In this document: in pieces, positions 45,770 to 55,966 of the stretch
Layout of the letters: each line of letters starts with the position of its first letter
How positions within the stretch are numbered: the first letter of the stretch is position 1
Source of the DNA: Polynucleobacter sp. AP-Capit-er-40B-B4
GTDB taxonomy: Bacteria > Pseudomonadota > Gammaproteobacteria > Burkholderiales > Burkholderiaceae
Length of the DNA: 64,000 bases
Reading direction: 5' to 3'
Assembly (NCBI RefSeq): GCF_018882245.1
Contig: NZ_JACVOV010000001.1
Location: forward strand, 868,001-932,000
Notes under the pieces: model-generated
The model's input: the letters and a program-made list of their open reading frames with translations, nothing else
Databases searched by the model: none
Told to the model about the DNA's origin: nothing
Made by a program: the position numbers and the translations under genes

Positions 45770-45789
45770 GGATGACCCTTTGGTCATCC
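45770..45789 (-). promoter_or_regulatory. Hairpin between atpE and atpF
   Basis: A perfect 8-bp stem (GGATGACC 45770-45777 with GGTCATCC 45782-45789) with a 4-nt loop lies 12 nt after the atpE stop codon. It has no U-tract, so it is more likely to protect or process the atpE mRNA than to terminate. The c subunit is needed in about ten copies per enzyme, which makes such a site plausible. Confidence 0.55.
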
Positions 45790-45801
45790 ACGCCAAAACA
45801 A

Positions 45802-46098
<297 letters not shown>

Positions 46099-46113
46099 TT
46101 AAAAATAAAAATC

Positions 46114-46992
<879 letters not shown>

Positions 46993-47029
46993 TTAACTAG
47001 TCCTTTGTTTCAATCTCAATTGTCACTAC

Positions 47030-47524
47030 TTAGCGCCACAACCACGCCAGCCAAACACACTTCAAGGCAAGCAAATAAGTCACCAGCAAAGGGACCCAAA
47101 GCACGCCTGGGACTAAATACGCAATCCCAATAAACAACATTAAGGTCACGACGATTTTGATAAATTCGCCTGAAACTAATGCCGCTAAAAATCTTCCTGG
47201 ATTCAATATTTGCGATTTTTTTGCCAACTCTAACCTTATTAAAAACAGGGTTGCAGGCAAGACGCTAATTAAACCACCTAAAAACGCCGACTGAGTATAA
47301 AGGCTTACCCCTACCGGCTCCCCAAAAATTGACCAAAACACCATGCTGATAGCTGTAATCAACATTTGGGCCAACACTATCTTCCAAGGTGAAAGGGCTC
47401 GGTACTTTGCTGCATTATTCTGCTGCAACGCAACAATTTCTTCCTTGCTGTAGACCCGAATGACTTCTTCTTCGGGCTCACCCCACTCATTTACCTCGGA
47501 AAATTGATTTTTTTGAGGAATCAA
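47030..47524 (-). CDS. atpI: ATP synthase assembly protein AtpI
   Basis: The frame opens with a TTG (complement 47522-47524), giving 164 residues with about 45 charged N-terminal residues followed by four hydrophobic segments. AtpI-type proteins assist c-ring assembly and possibly Mg2+ handling. The start is uncertain: a near-consensus promoter would begin transcription only a few bases upstream of the TTG, leaving no leader, and a later TTG near codon 33 is an alternative. It is the first gene of the atp operon. Confidence 0.83.
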   Translation of the reverse strand: MIPQKNQFSEVNEWGEPEEEVIRVYSKEEIVALQQNNAAKYRALSPWKIVLAQMLITAISMVFWSIFGEPVGVSLYTQSAFLGGLISVLPATLFLIRLELAKKSQILNPGRFLAALVSGEFIKIVVTLMLFIGIAYLVPGVLWVPLLVTYLLALKCVWLAWLWR

Positions 47525-47536
47525 TTTAGCCCCGAA

Positions 47537-47565
47537 AGTTTAATGTGTGCACTGCAATATGTCAA
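47537..47565 (-). promoter_or_regulatory. Promoter of the atp operon
   Basis: On the minus strand TTGACA (47560-47565) and TAAACT (47537-47542) are separated by exactly 17 bp. The -35 is a perfect consensus. It lies in the 69-bp gap between parB and atpI. The predicted transcription start (about 47530) is only a few bases from the TTG start of atpI. Confidence 0.72.
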
Positions 47566-47593
47566 AGGATTTGGGGACATTTTTTGCCCTTAT

Positions 47594-48484
47594 TTATGAC
47601 TCAACGCCCAACTTTTTTAACAAAGAATCTAGCTCGTCGAATTGGCTAAAGCGAATTCTGAGCTCTCCACCTTTGCCTTTGAGCTTAAATTCCGTGCTCA
47701 AACCAATCAAATCCGCTATTTCCTGGGTTAAACGCTGCATATCGGGATCGGCATTCTTTGCTGAGCTACCAGGCTTACTTTTGGCTTTTTTGTCGCCTAT
47801 TTGGCCGCCAGCAATCACCAAAGCAGCCGTCATTCTTTCGGCTTCACGGACAGATAAGCCTTGAGCAGAGATTCTTTGGGCTAGCGCAACCTGGCTAGAG
47901 CCTGGGAGAGGGAGTAGCGCACGGGCGTGGCCCATATCTATGTCGCCAGCTAGTAGCATGGCCTGGACTGGCTTTGCCAGCTGGGCTAGGCGCAGCAAAT
48001 TGGTAATGGCGCTGCGGGATTTGCCCACTGCCTTTGCGGCCTGCTCATGCGTAAAGCCAAACTCCTCGATCAACCGAGCCAGACCCTGAGATTCTTCGAG
48101 GGGGTTTAAATCCTCGCGCTGCATATTTTCGACCAAGGCCATTGCTGCGGCAGCTTGATCATCAGCGCCAGAAACTAAAACAGGAACTTCTTTTAAACCG
48201 GCAATAGTAGCGGCACGAAATCGTCTTTCACCTGCAATGATTTCATATTTGCCAGGGGCGACCAAACGAACCAATAGTGGTTGCATCACGCCTTGCTCGC
48301 GAATACTTTCTGCCAACTCTTGTAAAGCGCCTGCTTCCATTTTTTGACGTGGCTGATATTTGCCAGCCTGAAGAGCGGTTAGCGGCAGACGGTTAATGTC
48401 GGTTGACGGGCTGGCTTGTTGAGTTTTTTCTCCAAGCAGGGCTTCGAGACCTCTACCCAAACCTTTTTTCTTAATAGCAACCAT
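47594..48484 (-). CDS. parB: Chromosome partition protein ParB
   Basis: The 296-residue CTP-dependent DNA clamp has an N-terminal basic motif (KKKGLGRGLEALLG) that stimulates ParA, the CTP-binding box with IIAGERRFRAA, a helix-turn-helix region around HEQAAKAVGKSRSAITNLLRL, and a C-terminal dimerisation part. It loads at parS (TGTTTCACGTGAAACA), two perfect copies of which are in this window. It follows parA after 23 bp. The internal linker KKAKSKPGSSAKNAD is low-complexity. Confidence 0.97.
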   Translation of the reverse strand: MVAIKKKGLGRGLEALLGEKTQQASPSTDINRLPLTALQAGKYQPRQKMEAGALQELAESIREQGVMQPLLVRLVAPGKYEIIAGERRFRAATIAGLKEVPVLVSGADDQAAAAMALVENMQREDLNPLEESQGLARLIEEFGFTHEQAAKAVGKSRSAITNLLRLAQLAKPVQAMLLAGDIDMGHARALLPLPGSSQVALAQRISAQGLSVREAERMTAALVIAGGQIGDKKAKSKPGSSAKNADPDMQRLTQEIADLIGLSTEFKLKGKGGELRIRFSQFDELDSLLKKLGVES

Positions 48485-48507
48485 GTTCTCTATTTTCTCT
48501 TTAAAAA

Positions 48508-49278
48508 TTACATCTGCTTAATACGTTCAACCATCTCAGCGCCAAACTCTAAATAGGCTTTTGCGCCACGTGATGACTTATCAAAAGCAACGCCAGGAAG
48601 CCCATAGGATGGGGCTTCGGCGAGGCGTACGTTACGCGGAATAATGGTCTTAAAAACTTTGTCGCCAAAGTGTTCAAGCAACTGATCGGAAACTTGCTGT
48701 TGCAATGTCATACGCGCATCAAACATCACGCGCAACAAACCAATAATGACTAAATCTGGATTTAAATTTGCGTGCACTTGTTTGATGGTGTTCACTAAAT
48801 CAGACAAACCCTCCAATGCAAAATATTCACATTGCATTGGAACAATCACGCCGTTTGCTGCGCACAATCCATTGAGCGTTAGCAAAGATAAAGCGGGTGG
48901 GCAGTCAATCAAAATAAAATCGTAGTCATCAGCGACCTGCGCAAGCGCATCCTTCAATCGCACTTCGCGTAAATCCAAATCTACCAACTCAATTTCAGCG
49001 CCAGCTAAATCACGATTGGCTGGCAATACGTCATAGCCCGAACTTTCGCAACGCTGCGCACATTCCTTAACCGACGCCATGCCAATCAAAACTTGATAGA
49101 CACTGGTATTTAAATCTGCCTTTTCAACTCCGGAACCCATGGTTGCATTGCCTTGGGGGTCTAAATCAACCAACAAAACGCGCTGTTTCAGCCCCGCCAA
49201 GCCTGCGGCCAAATTAACGGCGGTCGTGGTCTTACCAACGCCACCTTTTTGATTTGCGATACAGAATATTTTTGCCAT
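48508..49278 (-). CDS. parA: Chromosome partition ATPase ParA
   Basis: The 256-residue protein begins MAKIFCIANQKGGVGKTTTAV, with the deviant Walker A KGGVGKTT at residues 11-18 and Walker B DFILIDCPPALSLLT. It is a Soj-type chromosomal ParA that binds DNA non-specifically and moves ParB-parS complexes. The gene lies between rsmG and parB. The size and chromosomal context rule out a plasmid origin. Confidence 0.97.
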   Translation of the reverse strand: MAKIFCIANQKGGVGKTTTAVNLAAGLAGLKQRVLLVDLDPQGNATMGSGVEKADLNTSVYQVLIGMASVKECAQRCESSGYDVLPANRDLAGAEIELVDLDLREVRLKDALAQVADDYDFILIDCPPALSLLTLNGLCAANGVIVPMQCEYFALEGLSDLVNTIKQVHANLNPDLVIIGLLRVMFDARMTLQQQVSDQLLEHFGDKVFKTIIPRNVRLAEAPSYGLPGVAFDKSSRGAKAYLEFGAEMVERIKQM

Positions 49279-49296
49279 AGCTACTTTTGGGTCTAC

Positions 49297-49965
49297 TTAA
49301 GGGGTGAGGGTGGATTTTCTCACGGGGGCCAACACCAAAAGGCGTCGCTCCACCGCTAAATTGGGAATATGCAGGGGCTCATCGGCGACCAAACGCCACT
49401 GCTCCATGGAAACATCTTTCATTTCATCGTCTGCGCGTTTAGCCTTCATTGCGAATACCAAGCCATCAGGCTTTAGAAATGGCAATGACAACTCTAAAAA
49501 GCGTGCAAGATTGGTAAATGCACGAGAAATGACTGCATCAAATTGTGCTGGTTGCTGCACTGCAGCATCTTCTACTCGCTCACAGAGCACTTCAATATTT
49601 TTCAGCTTTAGCTTTCCGCGCACATGCTGCAGGAATGCCGTCTTTTTACGTATGGCCTCAATCAAAGAAAGCTGCCAATTCGGCTGAACAATTGCAATGG
49701 GGATCGCCGGCAAGCCGCCACCCGACCCTAGGTCTGCAATCTTTGGTGCAGTGCCTTTTAAAAACTGCCTCAACACTGGTAAAACTGCAATAGAATCAAT
49801 GAGATGGAGCCTAATAGAATCGTTTTCCCCCTCAATTGCAGTGAGGTTATGAACCTGATTCCAGCGGCCCATTTCTTGTAAAAACAGCTCTAAATCGGCA
49901 ACATTGCTCGCGCTTAATTTGAGGCCAAGATCCTCAATTCCTAGAGCAAGAAGCCCCTCACTCAT
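49297..49965 (-). CDS. rsmG: 16S rRNA (guanine527-N7)-methyltransferase
   Basis: The 222-residue enzyme contains the SAM motif [17 protein letters not shown], the following [14 protein letters not shown], and [15 protein letters not shown]. It methylates G527 in the 530 loop; loss gives low-level streptomycin resistance in other bacteria. Its start overlaps the end of mnmG by 8 bp, implying coupled translation. Length is typical (about 207-225). Confidence 0.96.
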   Translation of the reverse strand: MSEGLLALGIEDLGLKLSASNVADLELFLQEMGRWNQVHNLTAIEGENDSIRLHLIDSIAVLPVLRQFLKGTAPKIADLGSGGGLPAIPIAIVQPNWQLSLIEAIRKKTAFLQHVRGKLKLKNIEVLCERVEDAAVQQPAQFDAVISRAFTNLARFLELSLPFLKPDGLVFAMKAKRADDEMKDVSMEQWRLVADEPLHIPNLAVERRLLVLAPVRKSTLTP

Positions 49966-51880
49966 GCGTTTCTTGAGTGCGCCCCAAGCCCTTTTTCAGA
50001 TGCACCAACAAGAGGGAGAGGGCTGCGGGAGTTACACCTGAAATACGACCAGCTTGGCCCAAAGTTTCTGGTTTATGCAAATTAAGCTTTTGTTGCACTT
50101 CTTTGGACAAGCCAACAACATGCGAATAATCGAGTGATTCCGGGAGAGGGAATGTCTCATTGTGTTCTTGACGGGCAATTTCGGTCGCTTGACGCTCAAT
50201 ATAGCCCTGATATTTCACAGAAATCTCTACTTGGTCGCTGATTTGAGCAGCTAACCCAAGATCTTCATCCAAAGATTCTGGGGCCCACATTCCATCGCCA
50301 AGAGCAGTAATTGCCTCATATGTAATGCCTGGGCGCCTTAAAAGTTCAGCCAAACTACACTCATGGGAAAGGCCTTGCCCTAATAATTGGGAGACAAAGG
50401 GGGCAGCCTCACTCTTAGGGCCCACCCAAATATTTTGCAAACGGGATGTTTCACGTGAAACAGCCTCCTGTTTTCTGCAAAACACTTCCCAGCGATAGTC
50501 ATCGACCAAGCCCAACTCTCGCCCAATGGATGTCAAACGCATATCAGCGTTGTCTTCGCGCAAGCTCAAACGATATTCGGCGCGGCTTGTAAACATACGA
50601 TAGGGTTCTTGAACCCCGCGAGTGATCAGATCATCAACTAAAACGCCAATATAAGACTCGCTACGCTTAGGTAACCAAGGCTCTTTGCCCTTAGCTGCCA
50701 ATCCAGCATTGATGCCAGCCAGCATTCCCTGCGCCGCAGCCTCTTCATAACCTGTGGTGCCGTTGATCTGGCCTGCAAAGTAAAGGCCGCCAATAACCCT
50801 AGTCTCCAGACTATGGCGCAACTGGCGCGGATCAAAGAAGTCGTACTCGATGGCATAGCCAGGGCGCACAATGACCGCAGACTCCATGCCCCGAATGCTT
50901 CTAACCAAGTCCCACTGCACATCAAAAGGCAGGCTAGTGGAGATGCCGTTTGGATAGAACTCATTGGTTGTTAAGCCCTCCGGCTCTAGAAAGATCTGAT
51001 GACTGTTTCGAGAGGCAAAGCGATGAATCTTATCTTCAATGGAAGGGCAGTAGCGCGGACCAACACCCTCAATCACGCCCGTATACATCGGTGAGCGGTC
51101 CAAACCACCCCGAATAATGTCGTGGGTTCTCTCATTGGTGTGTGAAATCCAGCAAGGAACCTGTTTAGGATGTTGTTCAGGGCGGCCTAAATACGAAAAC
51201 ACCGGAACCGGGTCCAAATCCCCAGGCTGTTCCAGCATCACTGAGAAATCGATTGTTCTGCCGTCAATGCGGGGTGGGGTGCCAGTTTTTAGCCTGCCCT
51301 GAGGAAGTTTTAGCTCTTTTAACCTAGCCGACAAAGAAAGCGCTGCCGGATCACCTGCACGACCGCCAGCATAATTATTTAATCCAACGTGGATCTTGCC
51401 ATCCAAAAAGGTACCCGCCGTAAGCACCACCTTTTTGGCCATAAACTCCAGACCCATTTGCGTAACAACGCCCTGCACCTCATCGCCCTTAACCAACAGG
51501 TCATCAACAGCAGCTTGAAATAGGCTTAAGTTGGGTTGATTTTCTAGGCGACGGCGAATGGCAGCTTTATATAGAACACGATCGCCCTGGGCACGGGTGG
51601 CCCTTACAGCAGGGCCTTTGCTTGAATTCAGGATTCGAAACTGGATGCCAGCCTCGTCTGTGGCGGCAGCCATCGCACCACCCATTGCATCAATCTCTTT
51701 TACTAAGTGGCCTTTACCAATCCCGCCGATGGAGGGGTTGCAACTCATCGCCCCCAAGTTTTCGATGCTATGGGTAATTAGTAGCGTGTCGCAACCCATG
51801 CGAGCTGAGGCAAGGGCAGCCTCAGTCCCAGCATGACCGCCACCAACCACAATGACATCGAAATTTTTGGAATAACGCAT
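49958..51880 (-). CDS. mnmG: tRNA uridine 5-carboxymethylaminomethyl modification enzyme MnmG
   Basis: The 640-residue FAD-dependent enzyme begins [22 protein letters not shown], with the dinucleotide motif GGGHAG and the GidA signature [15 protein letters not shown]. With MnmE it modifies the wobble U34 of several tRNAs. A perfect parS site is embedded in the frame at 50447-50462, encoding VSRET, and another lies just upstream of the start. It heads the mnmG-rsmG-parA-parB group near the origin. Confidence 0.97.
   Translation of the reverse strand: MRYSKNFDVIVVGGGHAGTEAALASARMGCDTLLITHSIENLGAMSCNPSIGGIGKGHLVKEIDAMGGAMAAATDEAGIQFRILNSSKGPAVRATRAQGDRVLYKAAIRRRLENQPNLSLFQAAVDDLLVKGDEVQGVVTQMGLEFMAKKVVLTAGTFLDGKIHVGLNNYAGGRAGDPAALSLSARLKELKLPQGRLKTGTPPRIDGRTIDFSVMLEQPGDLDPVPVFSYLGRPEQHPKQVPCWISHTNERTHDIIRGGLDRSPMYTGVIEGVGPRYCPSIEDKIHRFASRNSHQIFLEPEGLTTNEFYPNGISTSLPFDVQWDLVRSIRGMESAVIVRPGYAIEYDFFDPRQLRHSLETRVIGGLYFAGQINGTTGYEEAAAQGMLAGINAGLAAKGKEPWLPKRSESYIGVLVDDLITRGVQEPYRMFTSRAEYRLSLREDNADMRLTSIGRELGLVDDYRWEVFCRKQEAVSRETSRLQNIWVGPKSEAAPFVSQLLGQGLSHECSLAELLRRPGITYEAITALGDGMWAPESLDEDLGLAAQISDQVEISVKYQGYIERQATEIARQEHNETFPLPESLDYSHVVGLSKEVQQKLNLHKPETLGQAGRISGVTPAALSLLLVHLKKGLGRTQETHE
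50447..50462. other. parS: parS site within mnmG
   Basis: The perfect 16-bp palindrome TGTTTCACGTGAAACA, the consensus ParB-loading sequence, lies inside the mnmG coding region and encodes part of [10 protein letters not shown]. It is 2-3 kb from parAB. Confidence 0.95.
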
Positions 51881-51919
51881 GATTTGCCTCAGATAGGGCG
51901 ATGATCATAGCATTTTGTT

Positions 51920-51935
51920 TGTTTCACGTGAAACA
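51920..51935. other. parS: parS site upstream of mnmG
   Basis: A second perfect TGTTTCACGTGAAACA lies 40 bp before the mnmG ATG, in the mnmG promoter region. Bound ParB here could influence mnmG expression as well as segregation (inference). Confidence 0.95.
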
Positions 51936-51986
51936 AAACATCATAAATTTCTAGAAAATCAAAACGTTTATTTCTAAGTAATTGAT

Positions 51987-52736
51987 TTAATTGGAAAAAT
52001 AAGCATCCCAGGCAGACTTCAAAATTAGTACGCTCACGATAACTAAAAAAGCCTTTCTAACAAAGGTGCTGCCATGCTTGATTGCCAAACGACTTCCAAA
52101 CTGACTGCCAGCAATATTGGCAACCATCATGGCAAACCCAAGGGCCCAATTAATTTGCCCCAGGCTTGCCAACATCAAAATAGCCGCCAGATTGGTTGCA
52201 ACGTTCACCAGCTTTGTTGCAGCAGAAGCATGCAAAAAATCAAAGCTGAAGAATCGAACAAATCCAAACAATAAGAAGCTGCCCGTGCCGGGACCAAAGA
52301 AGCCATCATAAAAACCGATAGTTAAACCAAGAATTGTCGCTTTAAGCTGCTGAAAACGTCCGAGGATTTTTGGCGCATGAGCCTCACCGAGCGAAGGCTG
52401 AAACCAGGTGTACAACAACAGAAATAACAATACAAATGGCAAAGCCTTACGAAGCGGCTCTGCGGGAAAGTTACTTACCGCATTAGCACCCAACAACGAA
52501 CCAACAAAACCCGCAACAATTGCAGGCCCAACAACAGCCCAAGGCAAAGACACATGTCGTAAATATCTACGCGCAGCGTTGAGCGTGCCGCCAACTGCTG
52601 ACACCTTGTTGGTTGAGAGCAAGGTTGCTGGTGGCGCATCTGGATAGGCTGCAAAAAGGGCGGGGACCTGAATGAGGCCGCCACCGCCAGCCACCGCATC
52701 AACCAGCCCGGCAAAAAAAGCCATCGCTAGAAGCAA
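51987..52736 (-). CDS. TauE/SafE-family (TSUP) membrane permease
   Basis: The 249-residue protein is very hydrophobic, with about eight membrane segments. Its N-terminus AFFAGLVDAVAGGGGLIQVPALF carries the family VDxxxGGGG pattern, and the second repeat starts near TIGFYDGFFGPGTGSFLLFGF. TSUP members move sulfite, sulfonates or organic acids, usually outward; the substrate cannot be told here. It sits between the parS/mnmG block and livM and is separated from both by about 100 bp. Confidence 0.88.
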   Translation of the reverse strand: MLLAMAFFAGLVDAVAGGGGLIQVPALFAAYPDAPPATLLSTNKVSAVGGTLNAARRYLRHVSLPWAVVGPAIVAGFVGSLLGANAVSNFPAEPLRKALPFVLLFLLLYTWFQPSLGEAHAPKILGRFQQLKATILGLTIGFYDGFFGPGTGSFLLFGFVRFFSFDFLHASAATKLVNVATNLAAILMLASLGQINWALGFAMMVANIAGSQFGSRLAIKHGSTFVRKAFLVIVSVLILKSAWDAYFSN

Positions 52737-52848
52737 CGGCCAGATGTAAATTGAAAATTCGATGAGAGTCTCTTTTAATTAAATGAGTATGACGCAATTA
52801 AAAATTGACGTCACACTAAAACCAAATAATAAAAGGAAAAAACAAAAA

Positions 52849-53778
52849 TTAGTTTTTGTTTTTGAAGTGCGCAGCGATTTCACCAACAACGCCACGACGG
52901 AAGGCTAGAACGCAAATTACAAAAATAAATCCGGTAGCAATTGTGCTCCAAGATCCAATGTTGGCTAGATAATTTTGCAAACCAACCACAATTCCTGCGC
53001 CTACTACTGGGCCAAGAATGGTTCCCATTCCTCCGAGCAAAGTCATCAACACAACTTCACCCGACATGTGCCAATGAACGTCAGTAAGCGTTGCCAACTG
53101 AAACACTAAAGACTTCATTGAACCAGCGAGGCCAGCTAGCGCCGCAGAAATAACGAACGACATTAATTTAAATCGATCGACGTCATAACCCAAAGAAATT
53201 GCACGCGGCTCATTTTCACGAATAGCTTTGAGCACCTGACCGAATGGGGAGTGAACCGCGCGCATGATCAAAGCAAAACCAAACAAGAAAACGGCCAGCA
53301 CAAAGTAGTACATCGCAACGTCATTTTTTAAGTCGATCAGACCAAATAGCATTCCGCGAGGTACGCCCTGAATACCATCCTCACCACCAGTAAAGGGAAG
53401 TTGAACGGCTAAAAAATAAATCATTTGCGAAAGCGCCAAGGTCACCATCGCGAAATAAATTCCTTGCCTACGAATAGCCAGAGCACCAATTAAGAAACCC
53501 AGAACTCCGGAACCAAGAACGCCCAAGATAATGCCCAACTCAGGAGAAAGGCCTGCTTCTTTGCAAAAGTAAGCGGTGATGTAAGCAGCTGTTCCAAAGA
53601 ATGCAGCGTGGCCAAATGACAGCAAACCTGTAAAACCTAGAAGTAAATTAAATGCGCATGCGAACAATGCGAAACATAAAACCTTCATCGCAAACACGAG
53701 GTAAATAAAATCTTGGAACGGCAATAACAGTCCAATAAGGACCAAAATTCCATAAAGTAATTTTGTTTTTGGATTCAT
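52849..53778 (-). CDS. livM: Branched-chain amino acid-type ABC permease LivM
   Basis: The 309-residue protein has about ten hydrophobic segments. LLGFTGLLSFGHAAFFGTAAY and FKLMSFVISAALAGLAG are the LivM motifs. It pairs with LivH to form the transmembrane channel of a HAAT-type importer for branched-chain amino acids or similar amides. It follows livH by 2 bp. It ends in charged KNKN residues and no strong terminator was seen after it. Confidence 0.93.
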   Translation of the reverse strand: MNPKTKLLYGILVLIGLLLPFQDFIYLVFAMKVLCFALFACAFNLLLGFTGLLSFGHAAFFGTAAYITAYFCKEAGLSPELGIILGVLGSGVLGFLIGALAIRRQGIYFAMVTLALSQMIYFLAVQLPFTGGEDGIQGVPRGMLFGLIDLKNDVAMYYFVLAVFLFGFALIMRAVHSPFGQVLKAIRENEPRAISLGYDVDRFKLMSFVISAALAGLAGSMKSLVFQLATLTDVHWHMSGEVVLMTLLGGMGTILGPVVGAGIVVGLQNYLANIGSWSTIATGFIFVICVLAFRRGVVGEIAAHFKNKN

Positions 53779-53780
53779 GC

Positions 53781-54701
53781 TTATTTCTCCCGCCCAAACA
53801 GTCCAGCAGGACGAACCAATAAAACAATTGCCATGATCACAAAAATCACAACGCCAGAAGCTTCTGGATAAAAGACTTTGGTCAAACCTTCAATCAAGCC
53901 TAAACCCAAACCAGTCAAGATGGCGCCCATGATAGAGCCCATGCCGCCAATCACCACCACCGCAAAAACAACAATGATGAGATTGGAACCCATTAGTGGG
54001 TTTACTTGAAAAATAGGGGCCGCTAAAACACCAGCAAAACCAGCCAAGCCGACGCCATAGGCGTAAGCCAAAGAAATCATTAAGGGAACATTAATACCGA
54101 AGGCCTGTAGTAATTTAGGATTTTCGGTTCCGGCGCGCAAATAGGCGCCTAACTTTGTTCTTTCAATGACATACCAAGTGGAGAAACAAACTACGAGAGA
54201 GATAATTACCACCCACACACGATATTTCGGCAAAATAATACCGAGAGACTCCAACGGAATGGCGCCCTGCAACATCTCTGGGGCTGGATAGCTCTCACCA
54301 GAGATTCCGTACCAGTGACGGAACATGCCCTCAATAATGAGTGCTAGACCAAAGGTCAGCAAAAGACCATATAGATGGTCTAAGTGATACAAGCGGCGCA
54401 ACATGGTGCGCTCAAGAATTAAACCAAAGCCCGCCAAAACCAGCGGAACAACAATTAATGCAAACCAATAATTGATTGATAGCTCAGGAAAGCCAAGCCA
54501 TTGGCTAATTTGAGTTAAACCAATCCAAGCAATAAATGCACCCATGGTGTACTGAGCACCATGCGCAAAATTAATGATGTTGAGAAGGCCAAAAATAATG
54601 GCCAATCCCAAACTCAATATGGCATAGAAAGAGCCATTAATAAGCCCCACCAAGAGCTGGGCAACCAGCCCTTGAGGGGTAATTCCAAGAAGTTCAAACA
54701 T
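53781..54701 (-). CDS. livH: Branched-chain amino acid-type ABC permease LivH
   Basis: The 306-residue integral membrane protein has LINGSFYAILSLGLAIIFGLLNIINFAHGAQ near its N-terminus and the LivH motif GLAGFAGVLAAPIFQVNP further on. It forms the heterodimeric channel with LivM. The order substrate-binding protein, LivH, LivM is tight (16 and 2 bp gaps), while the ATPases LivG and LivF are upstream of the binding protein, a less usual order. Substrate unproven. Confidence 0.93.
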   Translation of the reverse strand: MFELLGITPQGLVAQLLVGLINGSFYAILSLGLAIIFGLLNIINFAHGAQYTMGAFIAWIGLTQISQWLGFPELSINYWFALIVVPLVLAGFGLILERTMLRRLYHLDHLYGLLLTFGLALIIEGMFRHWYGISGESYPAPEMLQGAIPLESLGIILPKYRVWVVIISLVVCFSTWYVIERTKLGAYLRAGTENPKLLQAFGINVPLMISLAYAYGVGLAGFAGVLAAPIFQVNPLMGSNLIIVVFAVVVIGGMGSIMGAILTGLGLGLIEGLTKVFYPEASGVVIFVIMAIVLLVRPAGLFGREK

Positions 54702-54717
54702 ACTTAATAGAGATCAA

Positions 54718-55944
54718 TTACTTGTTAGTAACCAGCTTGCATCGTGACAATGAAAGTGGTTGAGTTGCTTCAGCAGCAGGAATAACTGCCTTAACGTTGT
54801 AATAGTCCCATGGGCTCTTAGAGTCAGCCGGCTTCTTCACTTCTAGCAAATACATATCATGCTCAAACTTGCCGTCAGCACGAATCTTGCCTTTGAACAA
54901 ACCATCATCAATGTTTGTAGACTTCAAAGCCTTCATCACCGCCTGGGTGTCATCGGTGCCAGCTTTTTGTACAGCATTCAAATAAGCAAGAACGGATGAG
55001 TAAACACCAGCCTGAACGCTGGAAGGCATACGCTTATGTTGCAAGATAAAGCGTTTTGCAAAAGCACGAGTCTTGTCGTCTTTATCCCAGTAAAAACCTT
55101 CTGTGAGGTACATGCCTTGAGCAGCATTTAAGCCCAAAGAGTGAACATCGGTAATAAACATCAACAAAGGCACAACGGTTTGCTTTTTATTGATACCAAA
55201 CTCAGAGGCCTGCTTAACACTGTTGATGGTGTCTTGACCGGCGTTTGCCAAAGCAACTACGTCAGCACCACTAGCTTGCGCCTTCAATAGGTAGGAAGAA
55301 AAGTCGCTGTTTGGGAATGGGTGCTTGCTGGTTCCTAAAACCTTGCCGCCGTTCGCATTAACAACGTTGGTTGAGTCTTTTTCCAAAGCCGCGCCGAATG
55401 CGTAGTCAGCAGTAAGGAAGTACCAATTCTTTTTGCCTTGCTTTACAACTGCTTTAGCTGTGCCGTTAGAAAGCGCATAGGTGTCGTAGGTCCAATGAAC
55501 GTTATTGGCAGTACATTTCTCGTTGGTGATTGGCAAAGAAGCTGCGCCAGAAACCAAAGTAATCTTGTTCTTTTGTTCAGCAACTTCCATTACAGCCAAC
55601 GCAACGTTGGTTGAAACCAACTCAACAATAACGTCAACACCATCTTTGTCATACCATTCGCGAGCCTTGTTTGCGGCAATATCAGCTTTGTTCTGGTGAT
55701 CTGCGCTAACAAGCTCAATCTTTTTACCAATAACAGTGCCGTCTTTTGAGAAGTCAGCAATCGCCATCTTTGCTGCAATTACGGCGCCTGGACCAGCCAA
55801 GTCAGAATAGGTTGAGGAAAGGTCGGTCAACACACCAATCTTAATAACATCGCCACTAACCTTCGGTGCGCTTTGCGCAAACACTGGGTTTGAACCAAAC
55901 ATGGTCGCCGCAACCAGACACGCGGTTATTTGCTTTAACTTCAT
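54718..55944 (-). CDS. ABC transporter periplasmic substrate-binding protein
   Basis: I start at the second ATG (complement 55942-55944), which has AGGAG at 6 nt; the first would abut it. The 408-residue protein begins MKLKQITACLVAATMFGSNP with a signal peptide likely cut after VFA. The body is a type I periplasmic-binding fold (LivK/Peripla_BP_6), with IKIGVLTDLSSTYSDLAGPG at the start of the mature part. It is encoded between livF and livH and presumably confers specificity, which may be branched-chain amino acids, urea or short amides. Confidence 0.9.
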   Translation of the reverse strand: MKLKQITACLVAATMFGSNPVFAQSAPKVSGDVIKIGVLTDLSSTYSDLAGPGAVIAAKMAIADFSKDGTVIGKKIELVSADHQNKADIAANKAREWYDKDGVDVIVELVSTNVALAVMEVAEQKNKITLVSGAASLPITNEKCTANNVHWTYDTYALSNGTAKAVVKQGKKNWYFLTADYAFGAALEKDSTNVVNANGGKVLGTSKHPFPNSDFSSYLLKAQASGADVVALANAGQDTINSVKQASEFGINKKQTVVPLLMFITDVHSLGLNAAQGMYLTEGFYWDKDDKTRAFAKRFILQHKRMPSSVQAGVYSSVLAYLNAVQKAGTDDTQAVMKALKSTNIDDGLFKGKIRADGKFEHDMYLLEVKKPADSKSPWDYYNVKAVIPAAEATQPLSLSRCKLVTNK

Positions 55945-55966
55945 TGCCATCTCCTATAGAAATCCA

